From: Daucus carota subsp. sativus
Taxonomy: Eukaryota; Streptophyta; Magnoliopsida; Apiales; Apiaceae
Assembly: GCF_001625215.2 (NCBI RefSeq)
Contig: NC_030381.2
Location: forward strand, 43,522,689-43,586,688
Reading direction: 5' to 3'
Length of the DNA: 64,000 bases
The stretch's first letter is position 1. Each line of letters opens with the position of its first letter. The notes beneath the pieces were generated by a model, which saw only the letters and a program-made list of their open reading frames with translations, did no database searches and was not told where the DNA came from. The position numbers were made by a program, and so were the translations under genes. This document shows, piece after piece, positions 22,301-34,400 of this stretch.

Positions 22301-25300
22301 ATTTAAACTTAAAACTTTGGGCCAAACATAGTTATTAAATATGCTAGCTCAGACCGAGAAAATCAATATTTTATAGCTACTGTATAACTGGAGTAAACGG
22401 TAATAAACAGTACATACACACACAGCACATGGCCACACAGGGGTCTCACCAGCAGCCCATAGATATCACAGTAATGGTAAAACTCAGGTCTCTCAGCTAG
22501 CCCCCCACCCCAACAACGTATCATGTTGAAGTTCATATCAGCATGAAATTTAATATCTGTTTTATAACGTTTATCTGATAGTCGTAATAGTCCATCAGAC
22601 AATATCCAATTTCCTCCCCGTATAAAGATGGGCTGCTCATTCACCTTAAACAACCTGTAACATTAAAACAAAAACAAAAAGTGTAACTTGTACAACTCGC
22701 ACTAAAATAACCTGAGCCATACATAATCAATCTGGAGTGTAACATACCTTCCTCCAGTTGCACTATCAATGTCACTCTCAATTTTGCGAAATCCAAATGG
22801 ATGGCTCCATGAATCAGACTCCGCAAAACCTTTCACCTCAACAGAAATTTCAACATTGTACAAGGATTGCTTTCCCATACCATTTGGCCACCATAGATTG
22901 GGCTTGTAAAAGAAAGCCTGTACAAAAACCATCAACATTCTAAAAGAAAGCTGTAGAAAAGTAAGTTGATTCATTATCAACACAAATTGAAGGCTAAAAC
23001 ATATATAAGTAATCCTTGGAGACATTCTTAATCCACAAACTGTAGTTACTACTATAGAAAATCTTTGTCAACTGTCACGTCTTCCTTACAGAAACATCTT
23101 TTCATTTCCATGTCATACTCCTCGACACTAAGAACAAGCATTGATTGGATTCCAGCTGCGCACGCACACCAATAAAAGACTTAATGGTAACATTAAAAAA
23201 CAGGGGAGTAGGAGGGACATGAACATAACAATTTGTACCAACATACTTTCACTGCTCAGTAGAAGTTTATTCTGAAACCTATGCTTATGACTCTAAATAT
23301 TAAAGCAAGTCATAACAAAGAGTAGCACATTTTTGTGTACCTATACGCGAATATAAGAGGTCCACAAGAGAAACTAGTAATGATAAGAGATAACTATAAG
23401 GAAAATATGTTATTTGCGGCCACTGTTTACATAGTTTTAGTTACAGGACTTGCGAAGTATTAGTTATCTTATAAAATATTAGATGATATCTGCCACCTTC
23501 TGCTTGGACGTATATAAGCATATCTTGTACAATATTTGATAATCCTAATAAATGCTTACATAAATATATCACATAAATCAATATGCGTTAAAAAATTGGT
23601 AAAAATGGGGTGCCCAACTTCCATATTTCAGCTTCATGAGTAAACTCCCACTCCCTGGGATTTAGGATTACATATCTATAGTGGGTCATTTATCATTGGT
23701 ATACAGTCCAAATAAGATGAACAGTATAGACATGACAATTAAAAGTTTATTAGCCACAATGCAAATTCCTTCTCAGAGAGTCAGCCCTCTGTACAACTTT
23801 CTGAATTAAAATACAGATCGAAGAAGTACCATCTATATTGCATTCTTTACTACATTTATATAATTTACTCACATTATCTTTATAAGCTAGATGTATTTTG
23901 ACTTCAAAAGTAGCACCATCGAATGAAAATTGTCTCAGAAGACAAACACTTTGCCCAATATTTTCCCCAAGTTATTTTATGTTACAGGAACTTCTCATTC
24001 ATGCATAGATATAGAATTCTATGGCAGACAATTTCAAGGTTTACTAACAATAAAATGGAACTGTCTAACCTTGGAAAACGTATACTGGACATGAGCTCCA
24101 GGATAGATTGACAGGTGTTCCTTCCGAAGATGCTCTAGTGAGCAAATGTTTCCTTCAAGTTCTGTTGTCACTTGTATGATCAAGTCACACTCAGCAACCG
24201 AAGAACTTTTGTTTACCAGTTCAGTGGATGCATGCAAATAAGCTCTCGTACAATCATCAAATAATGATGAGACCAAGTGAGGATCCACTATTTTAACAGG
24301 CTGCAAATGTTTATACTCATGAGAGACAAGGAGTAAGACTTTGAAAAAAAATGTGCGCACGCACACACACACACTTTACAAAATATTCAGTGGCACATAA
24401 TATCAGTTACAGTTCATGATACACGTATCCATATGGGGAGAGGGAGAGGGGGAGGGAGGGAAGGAGGGAGGGGGGGGGGGGGGGGGGATACGGTATCTAA
24501 AAATCATGTTATAAACAAAAATTCAACATCAGATACAAAAGTTCACCAATTGAGGAAGAGCTTAAAAGCATGAATGAAATATATTAATTACACTATGCAT
24601 CATCTGCCATTTAAAAAGCACTTGCTAGTGTAAAGACCTTATGGTAGATTATTAGTGAATGGAGTAATCTATACATAGATGGTAGATATATCAAACTCAC
24701 CCCAGTAACAGAAACAGATACCTCATCCCAGATGCCAGTGTTCCTATCCCTGAAATATCGAACTGTTATGGTACATGTACAGCACCCTCATAAAAGCACT
24801 AGGCTGCAAACCCAGTGCACATTAACATAGAGATTCGGTCTATTATTAAGATAACAGAAGTTGCAAAGAAAGCAAAACTATGAAATTTATCTCAATAATT
24901 CTATATATGTTGATCAATCAGTATACATGCTTGATACTTTAGTTGAGAGCAAGGAGGCCATAAACATATACAAAATAATAATAGCCACGTATTAACAGTT
25001 TTTCTTTATTGATATTACTCTGAGCAAACTTTTGTTAGCTTATTTGACAAACACTGCCGACATGAAGCCTTGATGACATGAAGAAAGTAGTAACTAGATT
25101 TTGGTGGAAAGTTGAAATTAATATGCATATTGGAGCCTGTTTTATGAACTCCCTTGTTTCCTACATACTAAATTGGTGGGATGTCCCGGCAGAGTCTCAA
25201 ATGTTGCGCAGTATACAAAGGCGATATTCTACCTTAAGAACTCCAGAAAGTTTGGAACTCACATGTAAATAAAAGGGAATTTCATTACAGTTAGATGTGA

Positions 25301-27966
25301 ATGTGTAAAGTTGTTTACATTTTGTGTTTCGTAACTCTCCAAAATATGCTTCACTATTTGGTTTTACAGATAGTTTTAGGTGTCAAACCTAGACATCTGC
25401 AACAGAGGGATGACAAGTAATATACAACAATGCCTATAAATGTGATTGATACTAAGTTCGAAAGTCAGGTAACTATATAACTACACAAGAAATATATTTC
25501 TGTTTTACGGTCTCTTATATCAAATCATATGTTGAAGTGTTAAATTAAGTTATCGGAAGCCAACAATGCTTCAACAATTTAAAAATATCAAATGATAAGG
25601 CTCTACAGTCTACACAATCAGCTGTATGATGTGTTCTGAAGAATTCTTAAAATAATAGGTGCAGACTTAAAAGGCCAAATAAATAGTCTGGATGCAGTGA
25701 AGTGTATATATCAAATTTAGTCCGAGATTCAACTCCTGTCACCTTATAGGAGCCATCCAGTCCCAGCCCTCAACATATTGTGTAGCAACATCTTTTCCAA
25801 TCTGCAAGAAGAAAACATGATATGTATACGAACATACGAGAGGTCATCCAAATTAATATCAATGCAGTATAGATTAAGTCTTTTCAGGATTTAGGGAAAT
25901 CATAAAGTATGTCTACTTTCAAAAATCTCGTCTCAAATACAAGGTGTTTAGAGCATATATAAGAAAGTATCAACCCTCCAAGGCAGTCCGGTTCCTTATT
26001 GCATAGGAATTTGATTCAAGTATGGAAACATTAAAAAGTCGGAGTTTCTAAGATTCTAAATAACAGTTCGCCCTCTAACACGTTCAATTTGCTTGGGTTT
26101 AAGTTTAAACTATTTAAAAATTAAATGGTTGTCCGAAAGTTCCAGACTTATGTTTTCCGTGCATGTAAGCCTCTACCCTGCAATTTTGAAACTGATTAAT
26201 ATATTATAAACAGCTTGGGGTTTTTATTATTAGAGCACAGACCTTCCGTTGTTAGATAGACACTTGTTTCTTAATAACTGCCCATCTCTAATAATAAAAT
26301 CCCAATCTGCATTGAAGATTTATAGATATTTCAGGGAACTTAGAGGAACAGATTATATTGCTATGTGGAGAGAATGAAGGATCCATTTCCATGAAAGAAC
26401 TGTCTACCTCATGGTCGCCACCTTGGCCCCCCTCTGGAGGAATCTTTCCAGGATGATCAGGAGGATAAACCATAACTGCAAGTAAATTCTGACCATCAGG
26501 ATGCAGAATATCAGTTACATCGAGTGAATGTCTTCGGAACATTCCCTTTGGCAAGACCCTTCTGTGCCCATTCATATACACCTCGGCAGAATAGTTTATA
26601 GCCCGGAAATTCAGGTCCACATGCTGACTACTCGTCTGAGAAAAAATCTAAAAAGATTATTATGTACAGTATATGAACAAAAGTATCGACAGCAATTAGG
26701 AAAAAATGCCGTCTTAAAAACTATTTACAGTTCAAAACTAAATGTATAGGAAAATGTTAACTCTAACCGCACAGGTACTCTCCTGTGTAAAGGAAATTGG
26801 AACTTACGATGCCTCTTATTTGTCAGTGAGAGAAGCAGTTAAATTTGTATATGCTTTAACATATGCTATGTAGTTTTTTGGTTCCTGCAAATACTATTCT
26901 TTCCGAATTTAGTATAAATTGATTTGTTTTTCATTGATGATGAAGATTTGAGTCGGAAGAAGATGAATTCTTTTCTTTTGCGCCGATCACAGAAAGTAAC
27001 ATAGAAGTATTTTCACCACTGGTAGCACATATATTGAGACAAGCATATCAGAAAGTAAATCGCACATGACCCAATTTAATATTTTATACCCAATAAATCA
27101 ACTTAGACTAGTAATATGCATACCGGCTTACAATGAAAAGTTGTGAAGAACCAGAAAGTGTAGTAATCTCTCCCTGAATCGGCAATGTCTATAATCGACT
27201 CATTCTCCAACCCATAGAAAGGATCAGGTATGAGTTTATTCCTTAGAAGCGTTGCCAGTACACTGCAAATCAGACCGCATAAATTAATTGCTTGAATTAA
27301 TAGGTTTAATTATGTTAAAGAACAGCCGAAAACAACCAGAACACAAAGAATTAATCAATACAGTAATTCTAGTAAATTAGTTCATCACATATCATAACTC
27401 AAAAATCTAACTTATTATACAATTAATTCCTGCTATATAAAATCGTAAACTGAAATCGTGTTACTCTTTGGATAATTGCATACATAATTACGTACATGTA
27501 GTGATCACCTATGTATAAAGCCTCTTATATCTCTAGGCCATATTAAAAGATCCCGATAACAGTGTCAGCCACAAAATCTCCAAAACTTGTACTAAAACCA
27601 TACTAGTTTAGCCCAATTCTACAAAGAATTAAACACAACAGAGTTGTTCTCATATTTCTTTACCAATCAGCTGACACTATCGAGTTTCGAAACTTAACTT
27701 CGAAATTCAGTTACAACAGAATTACCAGAATCAGTTATATATCGAATAAACATAGGAACAAAGCAAAATTGAGTTGGAAAAAAGAAAGTAAACGATATCG
27801 AAAGAAGTGATTACGTTCCGGGAACACAAGCTTCCATCCAGGGAAGAGAAGTAGGTGAGGAGGACGGAGGATGAGTGGTGGTCAGCTCTACTCCGGTGAG
27901 GTCAACCTCCGTTGACCGTGCAGCTAACCATCCTTTATTCAGAATTTTCTTCCCTATGTTCGCCAT
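19340..27966 (-). CDS. EBM: mannosylglycoprotein endo-beta-mannosidase (GH2), 11 exons
   Basis: Plant endo-beta-mannosidase hydrolyses the Man-beta-1,4-GlcNAc bond of N-glycan cores during glycan turnover. Exons: 27966-27815, 27262-27124, 26635-26408, 25801-25743, 24749-24701, 24300-24070, 22917-22748, 22654-22450, 21463-20795, 20710-20483, 20134-19340. All are GT-AG and frames join to 974 aa, similar to the lily enzyme (about 950). It shows the GH2 order: N-terminal sugar-binding domain ([19 protein letters not shown]), Ig-like domain ([12 protein letters not shown]), then a TIM barrel with RGGNW and RCWGGG. The acid/base is inferred as Glu466 in WVGGNEQ and the nucleophile as Glu559 in GFNPEVGS, corresponding to the two catalytic glutamates of lily EBM. 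The lily protein is processed into subunits; no cleavage site is assigned here. Several introns carry homopolymers. The start ATG gives [13 protein letters not shown]. Confidence 0.95.
21889..21912. repeat. poly-C tract in EBM intron 8
   Basis: An uninterrupted run of about 24 C in the intron between exons 8 and 9. The length is probably unreliable. Confidence 0.9.
24436..24487. repeat. GGGA-rich and poly-G tract in EBM intron 5
   Basis: GGGAG-type repeats end in about 18 consecutive G in the intron between exons 5 and 6. G-runs of this kind could form a quadruplex on the non-transcribed strand. Confidence 0.85.
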
Positions 27967-30096
27967 TTGTTTTGCTGATGATTTACGGAAACATGAGAAC
28001 TGAAAGTATGTGATTGTGCGTGTGTGTTTTTGAGACAGAACTGAGAAGTGTTATGATCAGATCAGATGAGAGTGAGATGGATGATGACAGGATGGAACTG
28101 ACATGGCGGGTCCAGCCAATTCATTTTAATTCCGCACAATAAAATTGAGAAATCTATCCGTTAATCTCAGAAAAAACCCTTACGAAAATTCACAATTTTC
28201 TCAAATCAAAAACTTACATCATCGTTGTTCTTGAAATTATTCATAAATTAATATATCAAAATTTTATTTCAATCCATAAAATTTGCTTGTCACATCATTT
28301 TCAGGTTATTTTATTTTTATTTTATTTTCAATTTCCACATTAACATCGACTAACATTCGTTAGTCAGATTATGACAGAGAGAAGCGAATTAGATATTTTG
28401 AAAATTGAAGAATTTATTTATTAAATGTTTTAGTTTATGAATTTAAACTATAACAAACTATAGTTGAAGGACTAACGGAAAAACTATGCATAATTTTAAT
28501 TATTAAAGACTTTTGTGCATAAAAAGATTATTATCATTATTGAGATGATAACTTATAAAAATTTATCATTTAAATAAAAGTAGTTGTTAATATATGTTTA
28601 TAAACATACTTGAAAATTTATTAATAATTCTAGACTGAAAAACTTATAGCACAGATTTATGCGTTTTCATGGTTATGAACTTTATGATTTGCATTATCCG
28701 CCACATAGGAGGCTACTGGGGGGTACATTTTTTTCCTTTCTTTTATCTATTTATTAGAAGGGAAGAATTTATTAAAATATTGAAATCTAGTGGGGACTTC
28801 TCGAGCTGTCAACTACAACTTGATTATAAAATAAAAAATGATGTAAATAGATAGTCATTTTGTTTTCAAATCGTTTAACAAATTATAAATTAAATTTTTT
28901 TAATCTAAAACAAATATTACAATAATATTTCGAACAATGCAACATGCATCAGTTGTGAACATATTAGCATCGCAATTAACCTTCACATAAACATCATCTG
29001 TAACCCAATATTCATAATTATCACTCACATGATCTGAAATTGGAGCAACAAATATCCTCAAAATATGAACAAATTTTTGTTGTGGAAATCGAGGCCTTAC
29101 GATAATCACCACCATCCCATAATTGATGCAAGTTGTACGGATTAGCCAAACTATCATGTAAGTACTTCTTAGAAGAACTGCCGAAATCCATAACAAGACA
29201 CACACAAACATTTGAATATAAAACAATAACATCCAAAAAAAAATGGACACGATCAACAATTTTGATAACAAGGTATTCCACGAGAACTCATCAAAAAGGA
29301 TGAAATTTTGATTTGATTACAACACCGATAAATATGAGAGATAATGGAAGAAAGAAAAGGTTTAATTAGTGAAGGAGATGAAAATTGAATGGAGAATTAA
29401 TAAATAGAATCCTAATTCCGAAAATCGACTCTCAAAATCGCAAACGCTATTGAGACCGTGAATACACTTTTAAATAGAAATAAGGAATAGAATTTAGAAA
29501 GGCATCCTCACTTGTCATAAACGATACATGAATAAAAAAATATATATGCCGTAACTCCATTGATAAGGGTGAATTTGAGATTATGTGTATAAATGTTCAT
29601 TTTTAGGTTCGATTCTCCACAACTCATAAGGGATTTTTTTTATTTTTTTTAAATTTTATGAGTAAACAGTGGGATGTTATACTAATCATCTTGCGAGATT
29701 AGTCAAAATGTGCGAAAACTGGTCCCTCTTATTTCCCTCATTTCCTTGCACGGAAGGGTGGAAGGGATTAATAAACTATTCGACGGCTTTAGACGGGTTC
29801 CCAGAGTATAACAGTGTTGTTCAAGTTCTACTAACAGCTAGGCATTCCGACCCCCCTTAGCATTTACTCCTACTAGATATTCAATTAAGCATACTGAAAT
29901 CACCAGTACATTTCATCCAATTACAATCTCAAGTTAAAAGGTTTAAAACAAACTTATGCAAGTGGACTTATTACACTCATTTAGAACTTCTAGTTTACTG
30001 TAAGGAATCACATGAATCTGCAATTTAAAGACTTGAGCACTGGTATCCACACTTAACTTTTAACCCTCGCTATGATTATTAAGAGGAGAGGCATAT
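27967..30096. other. spacer with EBM promoter and no recognised gene
   Basis: The first few hundred bases hold the EBM leader and promoter. The rest is AT-rich. ORFs at 28900-29271 (minus) and 29669-29860 (plus) match no family I know. A possible SINE is listed separately at 29545-29655. Confidence 0.4.
29545..29655 (+). mobile_element. possible tRNA-derived SINE head
   Basis: A degenerate polymerase III A-box-like block (AACTCCATTGATAAGG) is followed about 45 bp later by GGTTCGATTC, a good match to the tRNA B box. A T-rich stretch then follows. No cloverleaf can be drawn, so it is not a tRNA gene. Tail and target duplication were not defined. Confidence 0.35.
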
Positions 30097-30793
30097 ATAG
30101 CCCATTGTCATTGCAGGACGCATTCTTCGACCAGCACCAAATGGTATCAACTCATAATGCTGACCCTTAAAGTTGATATCACAGTCCTCAAACCTTTCTG
30201 GCTAAATTCTTCAGGATTCCCCCATGTATTGATGTCTTTTTCCATCGCTCATGCATTAACAAAGATCCTAGTTTTGCGGTATACATTACATCCCCCAATC
30301 TTACAGTATTTCATTGATTCTCTAGGTTACAGTAGCGGTGCTGCAGGGTGCTGCCTGAGAGCCACCATCTTAAAGTACTTGAGCTTCTCTAATTCATTTC
30401 CATCCACAGCTAATTTGTTCTCTGTGATTTTTCTGATTTCAGCTTGCACCTTTTTCATAACCCGTGGGTTCTTGGCAAGCTAGCTCATCGCCCATACAGT
30501 TGTCACAGAAGTAGTGTCTATTGCAGCCACAAATATATTCTGAAAAAGAATCAACAGAATTATAAAGATTCTCAACACAGGAGAAAACATGCATACCAGT
30601 TTCATCATGAAGAAATTAGAGGTACCATGAAGACAGAGGGAACTTGCACTTTCATCATTTGACAGAGCAATCAATATATCAGTAATGTCTTCATTATCAA
30701 TGGAAGGAGGAAGAAGGCAATGATGAGAAGGGTAATCACAGTTAAAAACCATGGCAATGAGATAGAGTTGATAAATTCTGAGAAGATTTCCAT
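30097..30793 (-). pseudogene. CYP71-type cytochrome P450 pseudogene (E)
   Basis: A decayed relative of the 7.8-15.4 kb array, 15 kb away and in the same orientation. Exon 1 remnant 30793-30625 keeps the N-terminal anchor (MEIFSEFINSISLPWFLT) and then jumps, out of frame, to the end of exon 1 (NEDITDILIALSNDESA), removing about 250 codons. Exon 2 remnant 30539-30097 keeps the I-helix stretch AAIDTTSVTTVWAMS, then has a TAG stop, small indels in the K-helix area, and breaks off after the haem loop, where the axial Cys codon TGT reads CGT (Arg). No functional product is possible. It resembles gene B most (HPAAPLL). Confidence 0.9.
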
Positions 30794-31460
30794 GAGTGCT
30801 GCTCATTGCATGATTTCTAGAAAGGACGAAATCTTTTCTTGGCGAAGATCAAATAAGAAATTTGATTGCACCAAAAGTTAATGATTTTGATTTCCACTGC
30901 TATTATTCCAGTCTAATTAATTATGAATATCAATTTGCAAGATGGAAAAACAAACTCGAATCCAGTTGATACAATACACATAGTACAGTTTTTGTAATGA
31001 AATAAATATAAGGCTCAAAGAGAATGAATAAAAACCAAATACTTGATCCGACTTTGTTCCAGATGCAACCCTGCACTGTATAAATTTAAGGGAACATTTA
31101 TGCAAAGGTAAGTTCGAGACATGTTGCTAACACAATTAAACAGTTTGTGCCTGCTTCATGCAGAGGCTTAATCGTCTTCACATCGTAAGATAAATTAATA
31201 ACGTATACATTAGTAACAAAGATGAAGCATCACAGAAGAAAACAGAATTTCATTACAAGTCAGGATAACTCATGTAAATTTCTTTAAATACCTCTAATAT
31301 GAAATATATATATATATATTGAAGGATCCTGCATTCGGAATACGGTCAAAAGAAAAGGGATACAGAGATGCCAACAAACAACAGAATGTTTTGTCCCACA
31401 GAAATATACCATAATTTTGCACTAGATACCCAAATTAGTCTTTAGAAAACAGCATAGCAC
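30794..31460. other. spacer between P450 pseudogene and TRAPPC4
   Basis: No gene recognised. It probably includes the TRAPPC4 3' UTR near 31461. A short (TA)n tract is present near 31305-31319. Confidence 0.4.
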
Positions 31461-34400
31461 TTATCGTCCAAGCAATGCAAAACGGTCATTTTGAATTGCC
31501 TGTGTCAAGTTGATATCAAAGAGCTCGCACCTAATAGGCATCTCCATTTCATAAAAAGGATTTTTCAAAACATAGTCAGTGTATAGTTCGTAGATATGCT
31601 TTAATAGGCTCTCCATATTTTGCGTTCCAGGCGCAGCAACCACGAAAAACTTTGTCCCTGTAGAAGAAAAAATGGAATTAAAATCTTATACATCAAAAAA
31701 AATTCAAATTCTGTTTTTTGCTAATAGAACTATATATTCTACAAAAGTATGCGAACCAATGAAGGCAACTGAATAGAGACATTTTGGAGGAAAGGTTTCA
31801 TTTGCACAAGTTTTGTCTAACTCCAATTAATGTGATTCCAAAATGGATTCCATTGTCAGAGAAGCCATTTCGTGACATTCCAAATCAAAAAATATATGAA
31901 GCATTTCCATCATTGAGGCAGAAGATATTGCAAACATGGAAGCAAAGACATGTGGCCCGTAAGGTCTATTAGAGAGTTTGGTTTAATGATTTGTGTTTAG
32001 TAACAGAATCAGATTGCTATGGACTTAAGGAAAAAATACTATGTAAATGCACACACCAAACATATTGATATTAGATATGATTGGCTAGACACGATCGAGG
32101 AGAAAGAAATTAGTTGAAGATAGAACACACCGACAAGATCAGTGCTGCTATGTTGAAAAAGGTGGTTTTCGAAGGCAAGCTTAATATTGGTAGTAAGCTT
32201 GATGGGATGAGGTTTGTAATAATGGAGTGATCATATCTTCCATCTATTGGGGTGGAGACGGAGATTGTGGGATAAACTACGTGTGTAAATGAGTCAGACT
32301 ACTTATAACTTATTCGAGCTTCACACGAGTATAATCGGACCAAGCTTGAGCTATTTAAGTACTTTACGAAGGTCCAGCTATAAATTACTTGGCTTGTGAG
32401 GCTCCAAAGTCTAGAAGAGCTACTCTTTTATTTCTATTTGTATATTCCAATATCTATTATATGAAATATGAATATTCAAAACTATTACATATTTGACATA
32501 TCGAGGCTAGTGACGACAATGGATCGGTTCAGTTCAGATCAGGATTCGTGAAACCTAACTATAACCAATGTGTTTTGGCCCAGCAAGGGTTCTGATCAAA
32601 AGAAACCCTAACATTCAGGTTTAGATCAAATGCTTTGAAAAGAAAATCAAAATAAATCAAAACAAATGATATCCAAATTTGGAAATAGATATGTCCTTAA
32701 CAAGTACAGATATAAGTACTTTTATATTGAAGCAAAAACGCAAAATGTCATAACTTAAAATTGGAGAACATGGGAAAGACGTACAAAAATATTACAACCG
32801 TGCACATGTACACATATATGGTCATGATCTACTAGAAAACAAAATTAAAATGAAAACAGAGTATATACTTTTATTTTTAACCACCCACTTAACTTATCAA
32901 TCCCTATCCTTTGTTCTCGTCACTGTCCATCCAGACTCTCTCCCTTCTCTACTCATTCTATTATTTGTTCATCTTCTTCCACCCATTCAATTATTTGTTT
33001 TTCTGTTATCTATTACTCTCTCCTCTTTATTTCATCAACCCTCAGTAAAATACAGTTAATAATATACAATACAAAAAATTCCAAAATTTCAAACTTTGAA
33101 ATTCTAGATCTATTAGTCTTTTAAAGTTTCAAATTTAAAAACAAAGGATTCACAATATTGTAGAAAGATTTTGTATGTAGCTTGTAGTAAACGGTCACAG
33201 TACTTTGGAAAGACAACGATAGATAGATGCAAAACACAAGTGATTTGTGGAAACACTTACTTTCATTGAACAAACCACTTGTTCTGTACTAAAAAATCAC
33301 CTATTTCAGTGATTACTGTAATTGCAAATTTGTGACTTTGAGTTGTGTACTATTTATTAGTTATTTGCTTTAAAAACAACATTAGTGGTGAAGGAGAAGA
33401 GAGTCCAAGTGGTGGTGGAGAAGGTGATGAGTAGCAAGGCAAGAAACGAAAAGGAAATAAAAAAACCTCGGAGCTCAGAGAAGGGGGGGAGAGGGGAGAG
33501 GAAAGAGGAAATGATGAGAAAAAAGTATACCTCCTGGGAGAGGACAGAGAAAAGCTCGAGTGGAATTCTTCGTATTCAATCTTTTGCTAATATTAATTAC
33601 ATTAGAGTCAAGCTCTCGAGTACATTCAACTTTCACCAAACAAAAATTTGAGCTTAAATTTCTAGTTAAATGCCTAACAGTGTTCGACTCCTCTCGGCTC
33701 AACTACACTGCCCAACTCCTGCTATAAATGCACAAAAAGCCTATAGCCCCGAGCCGGACTGTTAAGGAAAATAAAAAGTACACTAAGGATCCACTTTGGA
33801 CCTTTTGAGTGAGTCCCAAATATGTTTGTTAAGTTATGTGTTTTGGCAGCCTAGGGTTATATCAAAGAGATAACAATTTAGACAATCACAATTACAGTAG
33901 GAAAAAAAGAGAGAGGTGGTGAGAAAAACAATATAGGAAAATCACAATTATAGAAAGTAATAAAGAGAGGTAGTGAGGAAATCTGATTTTTTGGAGACAG
34001 CAACGGGTTATGTGCCTAAGAGGTCAAATTGAGGGTTGAGCGGCATCTGAGTTGACTAATGTTTGAGTAGCTTGTTGAGGACATACAGATATGCTTTGTT
34101 TGGTATCACCGGATAGTGCAATAACATGAACATGAAGGCTTCAGCAAGAAAGGTTGAATCATGAGTTTAAGTTGCAAATTGTGTGTTACAACCTCTAGAA
34201 AGTTTTGAGTCTTCATCATAGTGACATTCTTTATCTTCTTTTCCTCTTATTAAAGTTCTCTTAGTTATGAACTTAATGGTGGTTGCAGGGCTGATCCTTA
34301 CCACATTAGGGCCCAAGGGGAAACAAAAAAAGCTGGGCCTTAAATAATTTTTTTTTTAAATTTTGATAATAATCACACCCACGCACATATGTTGTTTTTG

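Noticed and set aside
28900-29281. two overlapping minus-strand ORFs
   Set aside because: Different frames of the same AT-rich DNA with no family match and no splice context.
29545-29655. tRNA gene
   Set aside because: B box present, but no acceptor stem, anticodon stem or T-arm pairing can be drawn; called a possible SINE.
7843-31460. metabolic gene cluster of P450s plus mannosidase
   Set aside because: EBM, TANGLED and TRAPPC4 are housekeeping or developmental genes; no terpene synthase, transferase or other pathway partner is present, so only a tandem P450 array is supported.
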